A stretch of 64,000 nucleotides of DNA, from assembly GCF_050433385.1 (NCBI RefSeq), contig NZ_JBNPXI010000003.1, positions 248,001 to 312,000 of the forward strand. Reading direction: 5' to 3'. Shown here piece by piece: positions 44,581 to 53,511 of this stretch (its first letter is position 1; every line of letters begins with the position of its first letter). This DNA is from Brassicibacter mesophilus. Its GTDB lineage: Bacteria; Bacillota; Clostridia; Tissierellales; Proteiniboraceae. The translations under genes and the position numbers were made by a program. The notes beneath the pieces are model-generated. The model was given only the letters and a program-made list of their open reading frames with translations, was not told the DNA's origin and searched no databases.

Positions 44581-46041
44581 GTGAGAAAGTTTGAAAGTCA
44601 AGTTCAACTTATTAAATATGAAGTATTAAGAGAAGTCTCCAGATTAGCTATGGAAGGAAGACTTGAAGAAGGCTGTAGTAAAATCCCAGAAATAATTGAT
44701 CCAGGCCCTGAGCCAAGAACAAGGTGCTGTATTCATAAAGAAAGAGCAATTACTGTAGAGAGAGTTAAGCTTGCCATGGGAGGAAATAAAGATAATGATA
44801 ATATAATCGAAGTTCTTGATTCAGCTTGTGATAAATGCCCTCTTGACCGTTTTGTAGTAACAGAAGCGTGTAGAGGCTGTTTAGCTCATAGATGCTCAGA
44901 TGCTTGCCCTGTTGGCGCGATACAGTTTATAGGTCACAGAGCATATATAAATCCAAATAAATGTATTGAATGTGGAAAATGCAAAGAGGCTTGTCCCTAC
45001 AATGCTATATCAGATGTTATGAGGCCTTGCAAAAGAGCATGTCCTACTTCGGCACTTTCAATTAATGAGGAAAAGAAAGCAGTTATAGATGATGAAAAGT
45101 GTATACAGTGTGGTGCATGCGTTTATCAATGTCCTTTTGGAGCAATTATGGATAAATCATATATAGTTGATGTTATAGAGCTATTAAAGGAAGCTAAAGC
45201 AAATAGAAATACTAAGGTTTATGCTGTTATAGCACCAGCAATATCAAGTCAGTTTACTTATGCTAAAATCGGCCAAGTAGTAAATGGAATTAAGAAGCTG
45301 GGCTTTCATGATGTGGTTGAAGCTGCATTAGGAGCAGATATAGTGGCTAAACATGAAGCACATGAATTTGCTGAGAATATTGAAAATCAAAGAATTATGA
45401 CTAGTTCATGTTGTCCAGCATTTGTTTCATTTATTAAGAAGAATTATCCAATGCTAGAAAACAAGATATCAACGTCAGTTTCACCAATGATTGCAGTGTC
45501 AAGACTTATAAAAAATATGGATGAGAATGCTAAGGTAGTGTTTATAGGACCATGTACAGCAAAGAAAATGGAGATAAAGCAAAGTGATTTAGCTGGAAGT
45601 ACGGATTATGTATTGACCTTTGAAGAATTAGCTGCTATGCTAGATGCAGCTGAAATAAAAATAGAATTCTGTGATGAGACAGTATTAGATAATGCTTCTT
45701 TTTATGGAAGAATATTTGCTAGAACTGGCGGGTTAGTGGAGTCAGTAAGACATGTTGTAGATATGGATAACATGGAAGTAAACTTTAAGCCTATTAGCTG
45801 TGACGGAATAAAAGAATGTGACAGAGCTTTGAAAATGGCCAGAGTAAACAAGCTTGATGCCAACTTTATAGAAGGTATGGCATGCGTTGGAGGTTGTATA
45901 GGAGGAGCAGCGTCACTTCACCATGGTCCTAAAGATAGAAATGAAGTAGATAAATACGGAAAGCTTGCTATAGAAAAAGACATAAAAGATAGCTTGAGGA
46001 TATTTGATATAGATAATTTAGAGCTGAGCAGAAATAAATAA
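44581..46041 (+). CDS. [FeFe] hydrogenase, catalytic type
   Basis: The protein has 486 residues. The N-terminal region is rich in Cys (49/50, 83/86, 97/100/105/109), followed by three 4Fe-4S sites including NPNKCIECGKCKEACPY and DDEKCIQCGACVYQCPF. The H-cluster domain has TSSCCPAF (Cys277 for proton transfer, Cys278 ligand), GPCTAKK (Cys325) and EGMACVGGCIGG (Cys435, Cys439), all needed for H2 turnover. This resembles the group B type. It starts with GTG 44581 behind GGAGGAG, 32 bases after the phosphatase gene, and ends the operon. With the PAS protein it probably forms a hydrogen-sensing and hydrogen-making set. Confidence 0.9.
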   Translation: MRKFESQVQLIKYEVLREVSRLAMEGRLEEGCSKIPEIIDPGPEPRTRCCIHKERAITVERVKLAMGGNKDNDNIIEVLDSACDKCPLDRFVVTEACRGCLAHRCSDACPVGAIQFIGHRAYINPNKCIECGKCKEACPYNAISDVMRPCKRACPTSALSINEEKKAVIDDEKCIQCGACVYQCPFGAIMDKSYIVDVIELLKEAKANRNTKVYAVIAPAISSQFTYAKIGQVVNGIKKLGFHDVVEAALGADIVAKHEAHEFAENIENQRIMTSSCCPAFVSFIKKNYPMLENKISTSVSPMIAVSRLIKNMDENAKVVFIGPCTAKKMEIKQSDLAGSTDYVLTFEELAAMLDAAEIKIEFCDETVLDNASFYGRIFARTGGLVESVRHVVDMDNMEVNFKPISCDGIKECDRALKMARVNKLDANFIEGMACVGGCIGGAASLHHGPKDRNEVDKYGKLAIEKDIKDSLRIFDIDNLELSRNK

Positions 46042-46060
46042 TATAATTCCAATTAGAAAA

Positions 46061-46090
46061 AATGGCTTGATATACATCAAGCCATTTTCC
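46061..46090. terminator. Terminator between the hydrogenase operon and murE
   Basis: AATGGCTTGAT and ATCAAGCCATT pair around ATAC, followed by TTCC; the minus-strand T run lies beyond the murE stop. It overlaps the 3' end of murE. Confidence 0.7.
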
Positions 46091-47546
46091 TTTTATTAAG
46101 CATTTCCAAAACTATTTCTCTTTCATCAAAATGAAAAACTTCAGTACCAATGATTTGTTCAGTCTCATGTCCTTTCCCAGCTAGAAGTATAATGTCATTT
46201 GGTTGTGCTATTTTCAGAGCATACTCTATAGCTTTTTTCCTGTCAATAATTTCTACGTATTTTCCATTTTCTTTCTTTATTGCTTCTGTAATTTGAGTCA
46301 TAATTGCTTTAGGATCTTCACGTTTTGGGTTGTCTGAAGTAACTATTGATAAGTCACAGTTTTTTCCTGCGACACTCCCCATATCCCATCTTTTGTCTTT
46401 ACCCTTTTCACCACCGGCTCCGAAAACAACTATTTTTCTGCCTTTTGCAAATAGATCAATAGTATCTAAAGCCTTTTGCAGACCATCTCCGGTATGTGCG
46501 TAGTCAATTATTACAGTGTAGTCTGTATTTGTTGGCACAACTTCAAATCTTCCCCTCACGCCTTTAACGTCACTTATACCTGCTTTTATTTCTTCTAGAC
46601 TTATATTGCAAGCATATGCACAAGATATTGCTGCTAAGCTGTTATAAACATATATTAGTCCTGGTATGTTAACATGTATATCAATATTTCCCTTTGGAGT
46701 ATGAACTATATAATCTACACCACGAGGAGAGTATGATATATCTGTAGCATATATGTCAGCCATACTGTTTACTCCATAAGCTAGCAATTTTGCTTTAGAG
46801 TTATCAATTTTTTCAATTAATTCATTGCTATGGGGATCGTCAATATTAACAATGTTATATTTATTACTCATATTGAACAATTTGACCTTAGCATTTAGAT
46901 AGTTTTCCATATTCTTATGCAGATCCATATGGTCACGTGATAGATTAGTAAATAAAGCAATATCAAAATCACAGCAATCAACTCTATTAAGCTCTAAGGA
47001 ATGGGAAGATACTTCCATTACACAGCTATCAAAACATTTATCCTTCATGTGCCTAAACATTTTCTGAAGCTCCAAAGATTCAGGAGTAGTATTTTTTGTA
47101 TTGATAAATTCATTGCCAATTATATTACCTATAGTTCCGATTAGACCAGAATTCATTTTTGCTTGCTCAAAAATTGATTTGATCAAATATGTAGTTGAAG
47201 TTTTTCCATTTGTTCCAGTTATTCCAATTAAATTCAGTTCTGAAGATGGATTACCATAGAAATTTGAGGAGATTTTAGCCAATGCAAATCTTGCATTACT
47301 TACTTTTATAATAGTTATATCTTCAATAAGCGAGACATCTTTTTCAACGAATAGTGCTTTTGCACCGTTTTTAATAGCTTGCCCTATAAAATTATGTCCA
47401 TCAACTGAAAAGCCCGATATAGCTACAAAGACGCTACCTTCAATAGCTTGTCTTGAATTATAGCATACTGAGGTAATATCTAAATCTAGACTTCCTTTTA
47501 TTTCAATTACATCTAATTCTTCAATAAGATTTTTTAGTTCCATCAT
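46077..47546 (-). CDS. murE: UDP-N-acetylmuramoyl-tripeptide synthetase
   Basis: The 489-residue Mur ligase has a UDP-MurNAc binding N-domain (about 1-90), central ATPase with GITGTNGKTSTTYLI, MEVSSHSLELNRVD and TNLSRDHMDLH, and a C-terminal domain with FGAGGEKGKDKRWDMG and TSDNPKREDP. The last motif is close to the DNPRxEDP of enzymes that add meso-diaminopimelate, with Lys for Arg. It adds the third residue of the peptidoglycan stem peptide. Two ATG codons in a row (47546, 47543) follow GGGGGGAAGT; either may serve. The gene stands alone, outside any division cluster. Confidence 0.93.
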   Translation of the reverse strand: MMELKNLIEELDVIEIKGSLDLDITSVCYNSRQAIEGSVFVAISGFSVDGHNFIGQAIKNGAKALFVEKDVSLIEDITIIKVSNARFALAKISSNFYGNPSSELNLIGITGTNGKTSTTYLIKSIFEQAKMNSGLIGTIGNIIGNEFINTKNTTPESLELQKMFRHMKDKCFDSCVMEVSSHSLELNRVDCCDFDIALFTNLSRDHMDLHKNMENYLNAKVKLFNMSNKYNIVNIDDPHSNELIEKIDNSKAKLLAYGVNSMADIYATDISYSPRGVDYIVHTPKGNIDIHVNIPGLIYVYNSLAAISCAYACNISLEEIKAGISDVKGVRGRFEVVPTNTDYTVIIDYAHTGDGLQKALDTIDLFAKGRKIVVFGAGGEKGKDKRWDMGSVAGKNCDLSIVTSDNPKREDPKAIMTQITEAIKKENGKYVEIIDRKKAIEYALKIAQPNDIILLAGKGHETEQIIGTEVFHFDEREIVLEMLNKRKMA

Positions 47547-47640
47547 ACTTCCCCCCATTATTAAAAAAAGTCTACTTATTAGTGAATTATACCACAATCC
47601 ACGCTAATGTCTAGACTATAGATAAAATGCAAAAATAAAA

Positions 47641-47662
47641 AAGCTTCAGCAATTGCTGAAGC
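47641..47662. terminator. Terminator of the GH18 gene (-)
   Basis: AGCTTCAGCAATTGCTGAAGCT is a perfect palindrome; on the minus strand it is followed by TTTTTTATTTTTGC. It also lies close behind the murE promoter region. Confidence 0.8.
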
Positions 47663-47664
47663 TC

Positions 47665-49290
47665 TTAGTCTGTAGATGAATTTTCTACTGGTTTTTGTTT
47701 AAGTATTGTAGACCATATGTTTAAGTTTCCTGGATATTTTTCATTTACAGGAAAATCAGGGATATTTCCTATTCGCCAGATGGAAAAGCTGTTTATATTA
47801 AATAGTTTTGCAAGATGTATTTTAGATAATATGCTTCTATTATCTTCATACCATATAATATTTTCAGTATTATTTTGACTGTTAAAATAGTATAAATATG
47901 GGGAACTAGAAATACTATCATAGTGCATTTCTACAGAATCTGTTACTTGACCTTCAGTGATAGAAGGATTAATCCTATTCATTATTTGTTGATAGCTAGG
48001 ACTAGTTCGTATAACAGAATTATTATTTAAGTCCTTAATCCATTGTACTGCGTCAAAGGACAGTTGAAGAACTATTTTGCTTTTATCTTTTATACCAGTT
48101 TCTTCATTTGTAATGTCTTCAAGGGCACTGTAAATATCAAAAGTAGGATCATAAATATTGTCTAAAGGTGCTAGAGGAGTTCTTATACTAGAGAAATTAT
48201 TATATGGGTCAGATACATTAAGTTGTTGGACATCTCTAGCATAATAATCATGTGCCATCAAAATAACCTTATCAGCTATTTCACCAATAGTTTTATAGTC
48301 ATAGCCCTTATAGTATTTTCTAGGATGAACAGCTACGTAAAGCTTTTTATTGCTTTCATTTAGCTTTTTCTTGAGCTCTTTAAGAAAATCATTATAATAT
48401 GAGGATAAACGCTCATCTTTTATATTTTCAAAATCTATGACTACTCCGTTAAAAGAAACTGCATTACTGTCTTTTACAGTCAAATTTACTTTGTTTGCTA
48501 TTTGTTCAATCACTTGCTTTTTTACGTTAGGGTCAGTAATAACATACTCTATGATACCTCTATTATTATCAAGCTTTGTTAGTTGAGATGCATAAACCAT
48601 TAAGTTAGTAGATACATTATTTTCAAATGCTAGTTTAGTAGGCTCAGAGAAACCATTTGGTAATGAAAAGTCACCTTCATCCATTGTCAATTCAACAGTA
48701 TTTCGAGAGTTGTTGTTGTTATATTTTAATTCGCTCCATCCAAAGCTTACACTATTAAATTCAGGAATAAAGTTAACCTGAGAATATGAACTAATAGCAT
48801 AAAAGCCATTAAGCTCATGAATAGGTTGGTTTATTTTATTATACATATCAATTATTATCCTAATGGTCGGATTATCCAAGTCTAAACTAGCAAGATGAGA
48901 AATATTGTTATTAATATTATTGCTATTAAGTCCGTTATTTTCAGCTCTCGGAAAGATGATAGGGTCATTAATTGTGGCTCTTATGAATATTAGCTCTGCT
49001 TCTCTTTTAGATATACTTTTTTCTAGGTCATTAACATTATAGAGGTTTTTAGATATTAAGTTGCTATTTTCAGAAATATATAAAATATCTTCAGCGCTAA
49101 GCTTATCTATATTAACCTCAGTATTGTCTATGTATATAATCTTAATAATTGAACGCAGAAATTCTTTTTTAGAAATTATATCGAATGAACTATTTACAGT
49201 ATTATCATCATACCCAGCGTGCACATATGCAGGCAGTATCATGGTTAGAAACATAATAAATGCTATTAAAGAATGAAATATTTTTTTCAT
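47665..49290 (-). CDS. Secreted GH18-type glycosidase with N-terminal SLH-like region
   Basis: The 541-residue protein has a cleavable signal peptide (about 1-25, VHA). An N-terminal helical region (about 30-150) resembles degenerate S-layer-homology repeats, and a GH18 barrel (about 155-530) has NGVVIDFENI at 281-290 (Asp286, Glu288 catalytic), VAVHPRKYY and MAHDYYARD. Proteins of this build cut peptidoglycan or chitin-like glycans at the cell surface or in the spore. AAGGAGG precedes the ATG. It is transcribed alone. It shares only the barrel with the GH18 protein at 14391. Confidence 0.83.
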   Translation of the reverse strand: MKKIFHSLIAFIMFLTMILPAYVHAGYDDNTVNSSFDIISKKEFLRSIIKIIYIDNTEVNIDKLSAEDILYISENSNLISKNLYNVNDLEKSISKREAELIFIRATINDPIIFPRAENNGLNSNNINNNISHLASLDLDNPTIRIIIDMYNKINQPIHELNGFYAISSYSQVNFIPEFNSVSFGWSELKYNNNNSRNTVELTMDEGDFSLPNGFSEPTKLAFENNVSTNLMVYASQLTKLDNNRGIIEYVITDPNVKKQVIEQIANKVNLTVKDSNAVSFNGVVIDFENIKDERLSSYYNDFLKELKKKLNESNKKLYVAVHPRKYYKGYDYKTIGEIADKVILMAHDYYARDVQQLNVSDPYNNFSSIRTPLAPLDNIYDPTFDIYSALEDITNEETGIKDKSKIVLQLSFDAVQWIKDLNNNSVIRTSPSYQQIMNRINPSITEGQVTDSVEMHYDSISSSPYLYYFNSQNNTENIIWYEDNRSILSKIHLAKLFNINSFSIWRIGNIPDFPVNEKYPGNLNIWSTILKQKPVENSSTD

Positions 49291-49447
49291 GTTAGTCCTC
49301 CTTAAAGTTATATATACATTTACACATTTATTATCCTAGTATAGATTCTACATTTTTTTGATTATACCTTCTAGCATCTATAATCTATTATACTAGATTA
49401 GATAATAAAAGAAAGCAGTTAAAAAAATATAAATTTTGATAATAATG

Positions 49448-49476
49448 TTTACAAATTATAGAAGTTATTATACAAT
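49448..49476 (+). promoter_or_regulatory. Sigma-A promoter of the TetR-ABC operon
   Basis: TTTACA (49448-49453), 17 bp and TACAAT (49471-49476), directly abutting the two palindromic operators. Confidence 0.78.
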
Positions 49477-49508
49477 ATGACTAACGAGTCATATGACTAA
49501 CAAGTCAT
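49477..49508. promoter_or_regulatory. Two tandem palindromic TetR operators
   Basis: ATGACTAACGAGTCAT (49477-49492) is followed immediately by ATGACTAACAAGTCAT (49493-49508). Each is ATGACT-N4-AGTCAT and they differ by one loop base. They cover the expected transcription start, so a bound repressor would block it; the regulator gene begins 25 bases later. Confidence 0.82.
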
Positions 49509-49532
49509 TAAACAATAGGAGGGATAAAATCA

Positions 49533-50189
49533 ATGCCAAAGAGTACTTTTTTAAATCTACCTGAGGATAAAAAAGAGCGGATAACAGAAGTAGCCATTGA
49601 TGAATTTGCACAGCATACTTTTCTTAATGCAAGCATTAACAGAATAGTAGAAAATGCAGGCATAGCAAAAGGAAGCTTTTATCAATATTTTGAAGATAAG
49701 AAGGATTTGTATAAGTATATCTTAGAGAAATCGGGAGAAAAGAAGCTAGAGTCTATAGCTGATGTCATGAAAAACATGAAAGAATTAGACTTTTTTAGTC
49801 TAGTAAGAGAGCTTTATGCCGCAGGAGTAAAATTTTCACTTGATTCTCCTAAACTTTCAGCTATATCGCTTGATTTTGTAAAAAACTGCGATAGTGATCT
49901 TAAAAAAGAGATTATGGGAAACAATGTGCCAAAAAGTAATAAGTTATTTGAAGACTTATTGAGTGACGGAATTGATAAAGGAGATATAAAAAGAGATATT
50001 GATGTAAAGCTTGTAGCATATTTGATAACTTCATTAAGTATATCTACAAGCGAGTATTTCATTAATGAGGTCAAGGAAGAAAGCGACATGGAGATTATGG
50101 GTTTGATTGATAAAACACTAGATATAATTAAAAATGGTATTAAGGCAAAAAAAAGACCAGTAAAGAATGTTGAAGACAGATTTTATTAA
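49533..50189 (+). CDS. TetR-family transcriptional regulator
   Basis: The 218-residue regulator has an N-terminal TetR helix-turn-helix: KKERITEVAIDEFAQHTFLNASINRIVENAGIAKGSFYQYFEDKKDLYKYIL. The larger C-terminal part is a ligand-binding domain of unknown specificity. AGGAGGG precedes the ATG. It heads an operon with an ABC-2 exporter and should repress it by binding the tandem palindromes at the promoter; release by a transported compound is the usual logic. Confidence 0.92.
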   Translation: MPKSTFLNLPEDKKERITEVAIDEFAQHTFLNASINRIVENAGIAKGSFYQYFEDKKDLYKYILEKSGEKKLESIADVMKNMKELDFFSLVRELYAAGVKFSLDSPKLSAISLDFVKNCDSDLKKEIMGNNVPKSNKLFEDLLSDGIDKGDIKRDIDVKLVAYLITSLSISTSEYFINEVKEESDMEIMGLIDKTLDIIKNGIKAKKRPVKNVEDRFY

Positions 50190-50238
50190 TATGACTATGT
50201 AAGGATGCATTACTGTTTATAAGGTGAGGAGTGATTGT

Positions 50239-51093
50239 ATGATAGAGGTAAAAAAGCTATTTCATGATTATAATGGTAATGGCGAATATGCGGTTAATGA
50301 TGTTTCCTTTACGATTGAAAAAGGTGAAATATTTGGATTTTTAGGGCCTAGTGGAGCTGGTAAAAGCACAGTCCAGAATATCATGATAGGACTTCTTGAG
50401 CTACAAAAAGGAAAAGTCTTATATGATAATGAGTCTATTAAAGACATGGGTTCTAAGTTTTTTAATAAAATTGGAGTTTCTTTTGAACATCCAAATCTTT
50501 ATGCTAAGTTAACAGGATATGAGAACTTAAAGTACTATGCAGGGCTTTTTGACGTACCAATAGATGATCCTATGACTTTATTAGATAAAGTAGGATTAAA
50601 AGCATCTGCTAACAAAAAATCTTCTGCTTATTCAAAGGGTATGAAACAAAGATTAGTATTTGCAAGAGCGTTATTAAATAGACCTGAAATAATTTTCCTG
50701 GATGAGCCTATGTCAGGGCTAGATCCTGGAACTGCAAGCACAATAAAAGAAATAATTAATAGCAAGAGAAAGGAAGGAAGTACTATATTCTTGACGACTC
50801 ATAACATGTTTGACGCAGAGGAGCTATGCGATACAGTAGCATTTATAAATAATGGTAAGATTGTCGCAATGGACTCTCCTAGAAATCTTAAGCTTAAGTA
50901 CGGTAAAAAATCTGTAGAGATAGAATACTTGGAAAACAATACAGTAAAATCAGAAATATTTTTCCTCGAGAAGTTAGATGATAGAGAAGCATTTAATAAA
51001 ATAATCAGTTCAAAAGAAATACAGACTATACATTCACAGGAGGCTACTCTTGAGCAGATATTTATTAAACTGACAGGCAGGGGGCTGAAATAA
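50239..51093 (+). CDS. ABC transporter ATP-binding protein
   Basis: The 284-residue ATPase has Walker A GPSGAGKST, signature YSKGMKQRL (SKG for the usual SGG), Walker B IIFLDEPMSGLDPG and switch His in TTHNM. It belongs to the ABC-2 exporter ATPases similar to drug, bacteriocin and Nat-type exporters. ATG 50239 is chosen behind GGTGAGGAG. It overlaps the permease gene by one base. Function follows from the two permease genes behind it. Confidence 0.93.
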   Translation: MIEVKKLFHDYNGNGEYAVNDVSFTIEKGEIFGFLGPSGAGKSTVQNIMIGLLELQKGKVLYDNESIKDMGSKFFNKIGVSFEHPNLYAKLTGYENLKYYAGLFDVPIDDPMTLLDKVGLKASANKKSSAYSKGMKQRLVFARALLNRPEIIFLDEPMSGLDPGTASTIKEIINSKRKEGSTIFLTTHNMFDAEELCDTVAFINNGKIVAMDSPRNLKLKYGKKSVEIEYLENNTVKSEIFFLEKLDDREAFNKIISSKEIQTIHSQEATLEQIFIKLTGRGLK

Positions 51094-52139
51094 TGCTAAG
51101 AAGGTTTTTAAATCTGTTTATGCAAGATATAATAGTCGCTTTAAGAAATTATTTCCATATAGTGATTTTAGTTTTAGTAACTCTTATGATTTTATTCATA
51201 AATTTTGCCGTACCGGAGAAAGTAAAGCTAACTCCGACTGAATATATTCTTGATAAAACTGAAGGCAAAGTATTTGAAAAGTATTTGATAGAAGAAGGAG
51301 CGGATAGTACTAGGTTTTTTAATAGTCGTAATGATTTGATTGATAAAGTTCAGAAAGATAGCAACTCTCTTGGTATAATCATTGAAGGAGATATTCAGAC
51401 TCCAAAGGTTACTATTATACACCAGGGAACAGAGTCAACAGAAATATTAAATGTGCTCGACTCTACTATAGAAAATGCATTAGATACAATTAGAAAAACT
51501 GCAAGAGAAACAAATTCGAAAGTATTACTTTTAAGAGAGAAATCAAAACCTATACCATTTAATAAGAATTTAGTTCCTATAATGCTTGTAACAGAGGCAG
51601 TAATGCTAGGATTTCTGTTAATTGCTGTTATGGTGTTTCAAGAAAAGGAAGAGGGAAGCATAAGAGCTTATCGTGTAAGTCCAGCAGGCACGATAGAATA
51701 TATTCTTTCGAAGGCTGCTGTGAATACTCTGTTAGCGTTACTATATTCAGTAATACTAGTGACATTTACTCTCGGAACAAAGGTAAATTATTTGGGGCTT
51801 ATACTACTAATATTTGTATCCAGTTTATTTGTAACATTATTAGGACTTTCAGTAAGCGTGTATTTTAGAACCTTACAAGAATTTTTATTTGTTGGTGTAT
51901 TTTTCATGTCAATACTTGGTCTTCCAATAGCTTCGTACCTTAGTCCTTCATTTGCACCAAGCTTTATTACCTGGATACCATCATATAATATACTGTTTGG
52001 GTTAAGAGAAGTTCTTTTTTCAACAGGAAAGGCACAGTTTTTGTTTTCATTAATAATAATACTTGCAGTGGAGAGCATTATTTTGCTAGGAATAAGCTAC
52101 TGGTCTGTTAGAAGGAAGCTTATGAAGGAGGGTAGATAG
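51093..52139 (+). CDS. ABC-2 type permease subunit
   Basis: The 348-residue protein has one N-terminal helix, an extracellular domain of about 140 residues, and five C-terminal helices, as in ABC-2 permeases (YhgE/LinA-like drug exporters). The conserved stretch FQEKEEGSIRAYRVSPAGTIEYILSK follows the second helix. It starts in the last codon of the ATPase gene and pairs with the next protein as a heterodimer. Confidence 0.9.
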   Translation: MLRRFLNLFMQDIIVALRNYFHIVILVLVTLMILFINFAVPEKVKLTPTEYILDKTEGKVFEKYLIEEGADSTRFFNSRNDLIDKVQKDSNSLGIIIEGDIQTPKVTIIHQGTESTEILNVLDSTIENALDTIRKTARETNSKVLLLREKSKPIPFNKNLVPIMLVTEAVMLGFLLIAVMVFQEKEEGSIRAYRVSPAGTIEYILSKAAVNTLLALLYSVILVTFTLGTKVNYLGLILLIFVSSLFVTLLGLSVSVYFRTLQEFLFVGVFFMSILGLPIASYLSPSFAPSFITWIPSYNILFGLREVLFSTGKAQFLFSLIIILAVESIILLGISYWSVRRKLMKEGR

Positions 52140-52141
52140 CC

Positions 52142-53143
52142 ATGATAAAAAAGATCATTAACTTCATAAGAAAAGATTTTACTAGTTCAATGCGAGACAA
52201 TATGATTTTATACGGACTATTATTTCCTATACTGTTAGCATTTATAATGAAGTTTTTTATACCAAGTATGTCTGATATGAAGCTTACTGTAGCAGTAGAA
52301 AAAAATGTAGAACAGCAAGTAATAACTGGATTAATGAACTATGCTAATGTAGAAGTATTTGATACTAAAGAATTAGTAAAAAAAAGAGTAGAAAAAAATG
52401 ATGATATGGCTGGAATAGTAAGAGAAAACGATCAGTATGTGATTTTACTTGAAGGAAACGAAGCTGGTGAAGCAGCTGAAATTGCTAAAACCTTGATGGA
52501 TATAATACTTTCAGATAAGCCTATGGCTGAATACTCACATTTAAGCTTAGGTAAAACAAACTCAGTACTGTATGAAATAACAGGAGCACTATTACTGCTG
52601 ACATCCATTTTAATTGGAGGATATGTTGTTGGATTTAATATAGTAGATGAAAAAGAAACAAAGGTAATAAGGGCATTGGCTGTTTCTCCATTAACTACTA
52701 GAAATTTTTTGATATCTCATATGCTATTTTGTTTAATAATATCAGTTATGCTAGCTATAGTATCATGCCTGATATTTACTGGCACATCAGTCAGCTATAT
52801 ACAAATATTTGTATCTATAATTGCTACTACAGGAATAGGTGTAATCATGGGATTTATAATTGGGGGAATAGCAGATAATCTAATATCTGCAATAGCCGTA
52901 GTAAAATTCCTAATGTTAATATTTATGGGAGTTCCTATTGCATCATTATTTGTTCCTCAAAATCTTCAATGGATATTCTATCCTTTTGCACATTATTGGG
53001 CATTTGAGTCATATTTAAACATTTTTGGTGGAGGTAATTTACAGATAGGATTCACAGTAGCGACTTTGATAGCAGTGGCTTTGAGCATAATTATGATGCT
53101 TTTTGTAGCACCGATGTTAAAGAAAAGACTAAAATTGAGATAG
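52142..53143 (+). CDS. ABC-2 type permease subunit, second
   Basis: The 333-residue protein has the same topology as the preceding one, with the corresponding stretch DEKETKVIRALAVSPLTTRNFLISH. The two permeases differ in sequence and would form the transmembrane part of one exporter. The gap to the upstream gene is two bases. A short gene follows after 13 bases. Confidence 0.9.
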   Translation: MIKKIINFIRKDFTSSMRDNMILYGLLFPILLAFIMKFFIPSMSDMKLTVAVEKNVEQQVITGLMNYANVEVFDTKELVKKRVEKNDDMAGIVRENDQYVILLEGNEAGEAAEIAKTLMDIILSDKPMAEYSHLSLGKTNSVLYEITGALLLLTSILIGGYVVGFNIVDEKETKVIRALAVSPLTTRNFLISHMLFCLIISVMLAIVSCLIFTGTSVSYIQIFVSIIATTGIGVIMGFIIGGIADNLISAIAVVKFLMLIFMGVPIASLFVPQNLQWIFYPFAHYWAFESYLNIFGGGNLQIGFTVATLIAVALSIIMMLFVAPMLKKRLKLR

Positions 53144-53156
53144 GAGGTGCAGGTAT

Positions 53157-53276
53157 ATGCCTTGGTGGGGATGGTTAGTAATAGCTATATTAGTTGTGGT
53201 CGGATTACCTTTAAAGTTTAAGATATTAAAGAAAATGATAGCAAAGAGAGAAGAAAAAAGCGAAGAGGAAATTTAA
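53157..53276 (+). CDS. Small membrane peptide at the end of the ABC operon (39 residues)
   Basis: AGGAGGTGCAGGTAT precedes ATG 53157. The peptide starts MPWWGWLVIAILVVVGLPLK, one helix, then a basic and acidic tail (KKMIAKREEKSEEEI). It is in line with the exporter genes and may be a small subunit or modulator of the transporter. No family is recognised. Confidence 0.6.
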   Translation: MPWWGWLVIAILVVVGLPLKFKILKKMIAKREEKSEEEI

Positions 53277-53299
53277 ATGTTTAAATTTTTTAATAATTA

Positions 53300-53328
53300 T
53301 TGACATTAATCTAAAGTCATAGTAGTAT
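53300..53328 (+). promoter_or_regulatory. Sigma-A promoter of the riboswitch-GNAT unit
   Basis: TTGACA (53300-53305), 17 bp and TAGTAT (53323-53328), giving a start near 53335, just ahead of the ykkC-type aptamer. Confidence 0.78.
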
Positions 53329-53354
53329 ATTTAGAAATATTAATTAAACTTTAT

Positions 53355-53483
53355 GGAAGTGCTTCTAGGGTTCCGGGATATATTCTGTCTGGTCCGAGTG
53401 AAGCAGCTGTATTGCAGTACACCGTGAGTATAAAAGACTCTAGCGGCAGGTTCCATTTGGAATCTGCCGCTAGAGTCTTTTTA
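53355..53483 (+). ncRNA. ykkC-family riboswitch (probably guanidine-I) with intrinsic terminator
   Basis: The conserved segments are CTTCTAGGGTTCCG (from 53362), CTGGTCCGAG closing with GAAGC, ACACCG and GAGTATAAAAGACTC (53426-53440). The stem GAGT/ACTC with loop ATAAAAG shares bases 53436-53440 with the 5' arm of a strong terminator (GACTCTAGCGGCAGG against CCTGCCGCTAGAGTC, then TTTTTAT). Ligand binding should hold the aptamer and prevent termination, an ON switch. Guanidine-I fits best; the ppGpp and PRPP subtypes share this core and are not excluded. Confidence 0.82.
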
Positions 53484-53511
53484 TATTATTCTTTATTAGG
53501 GAGGAGATAAT

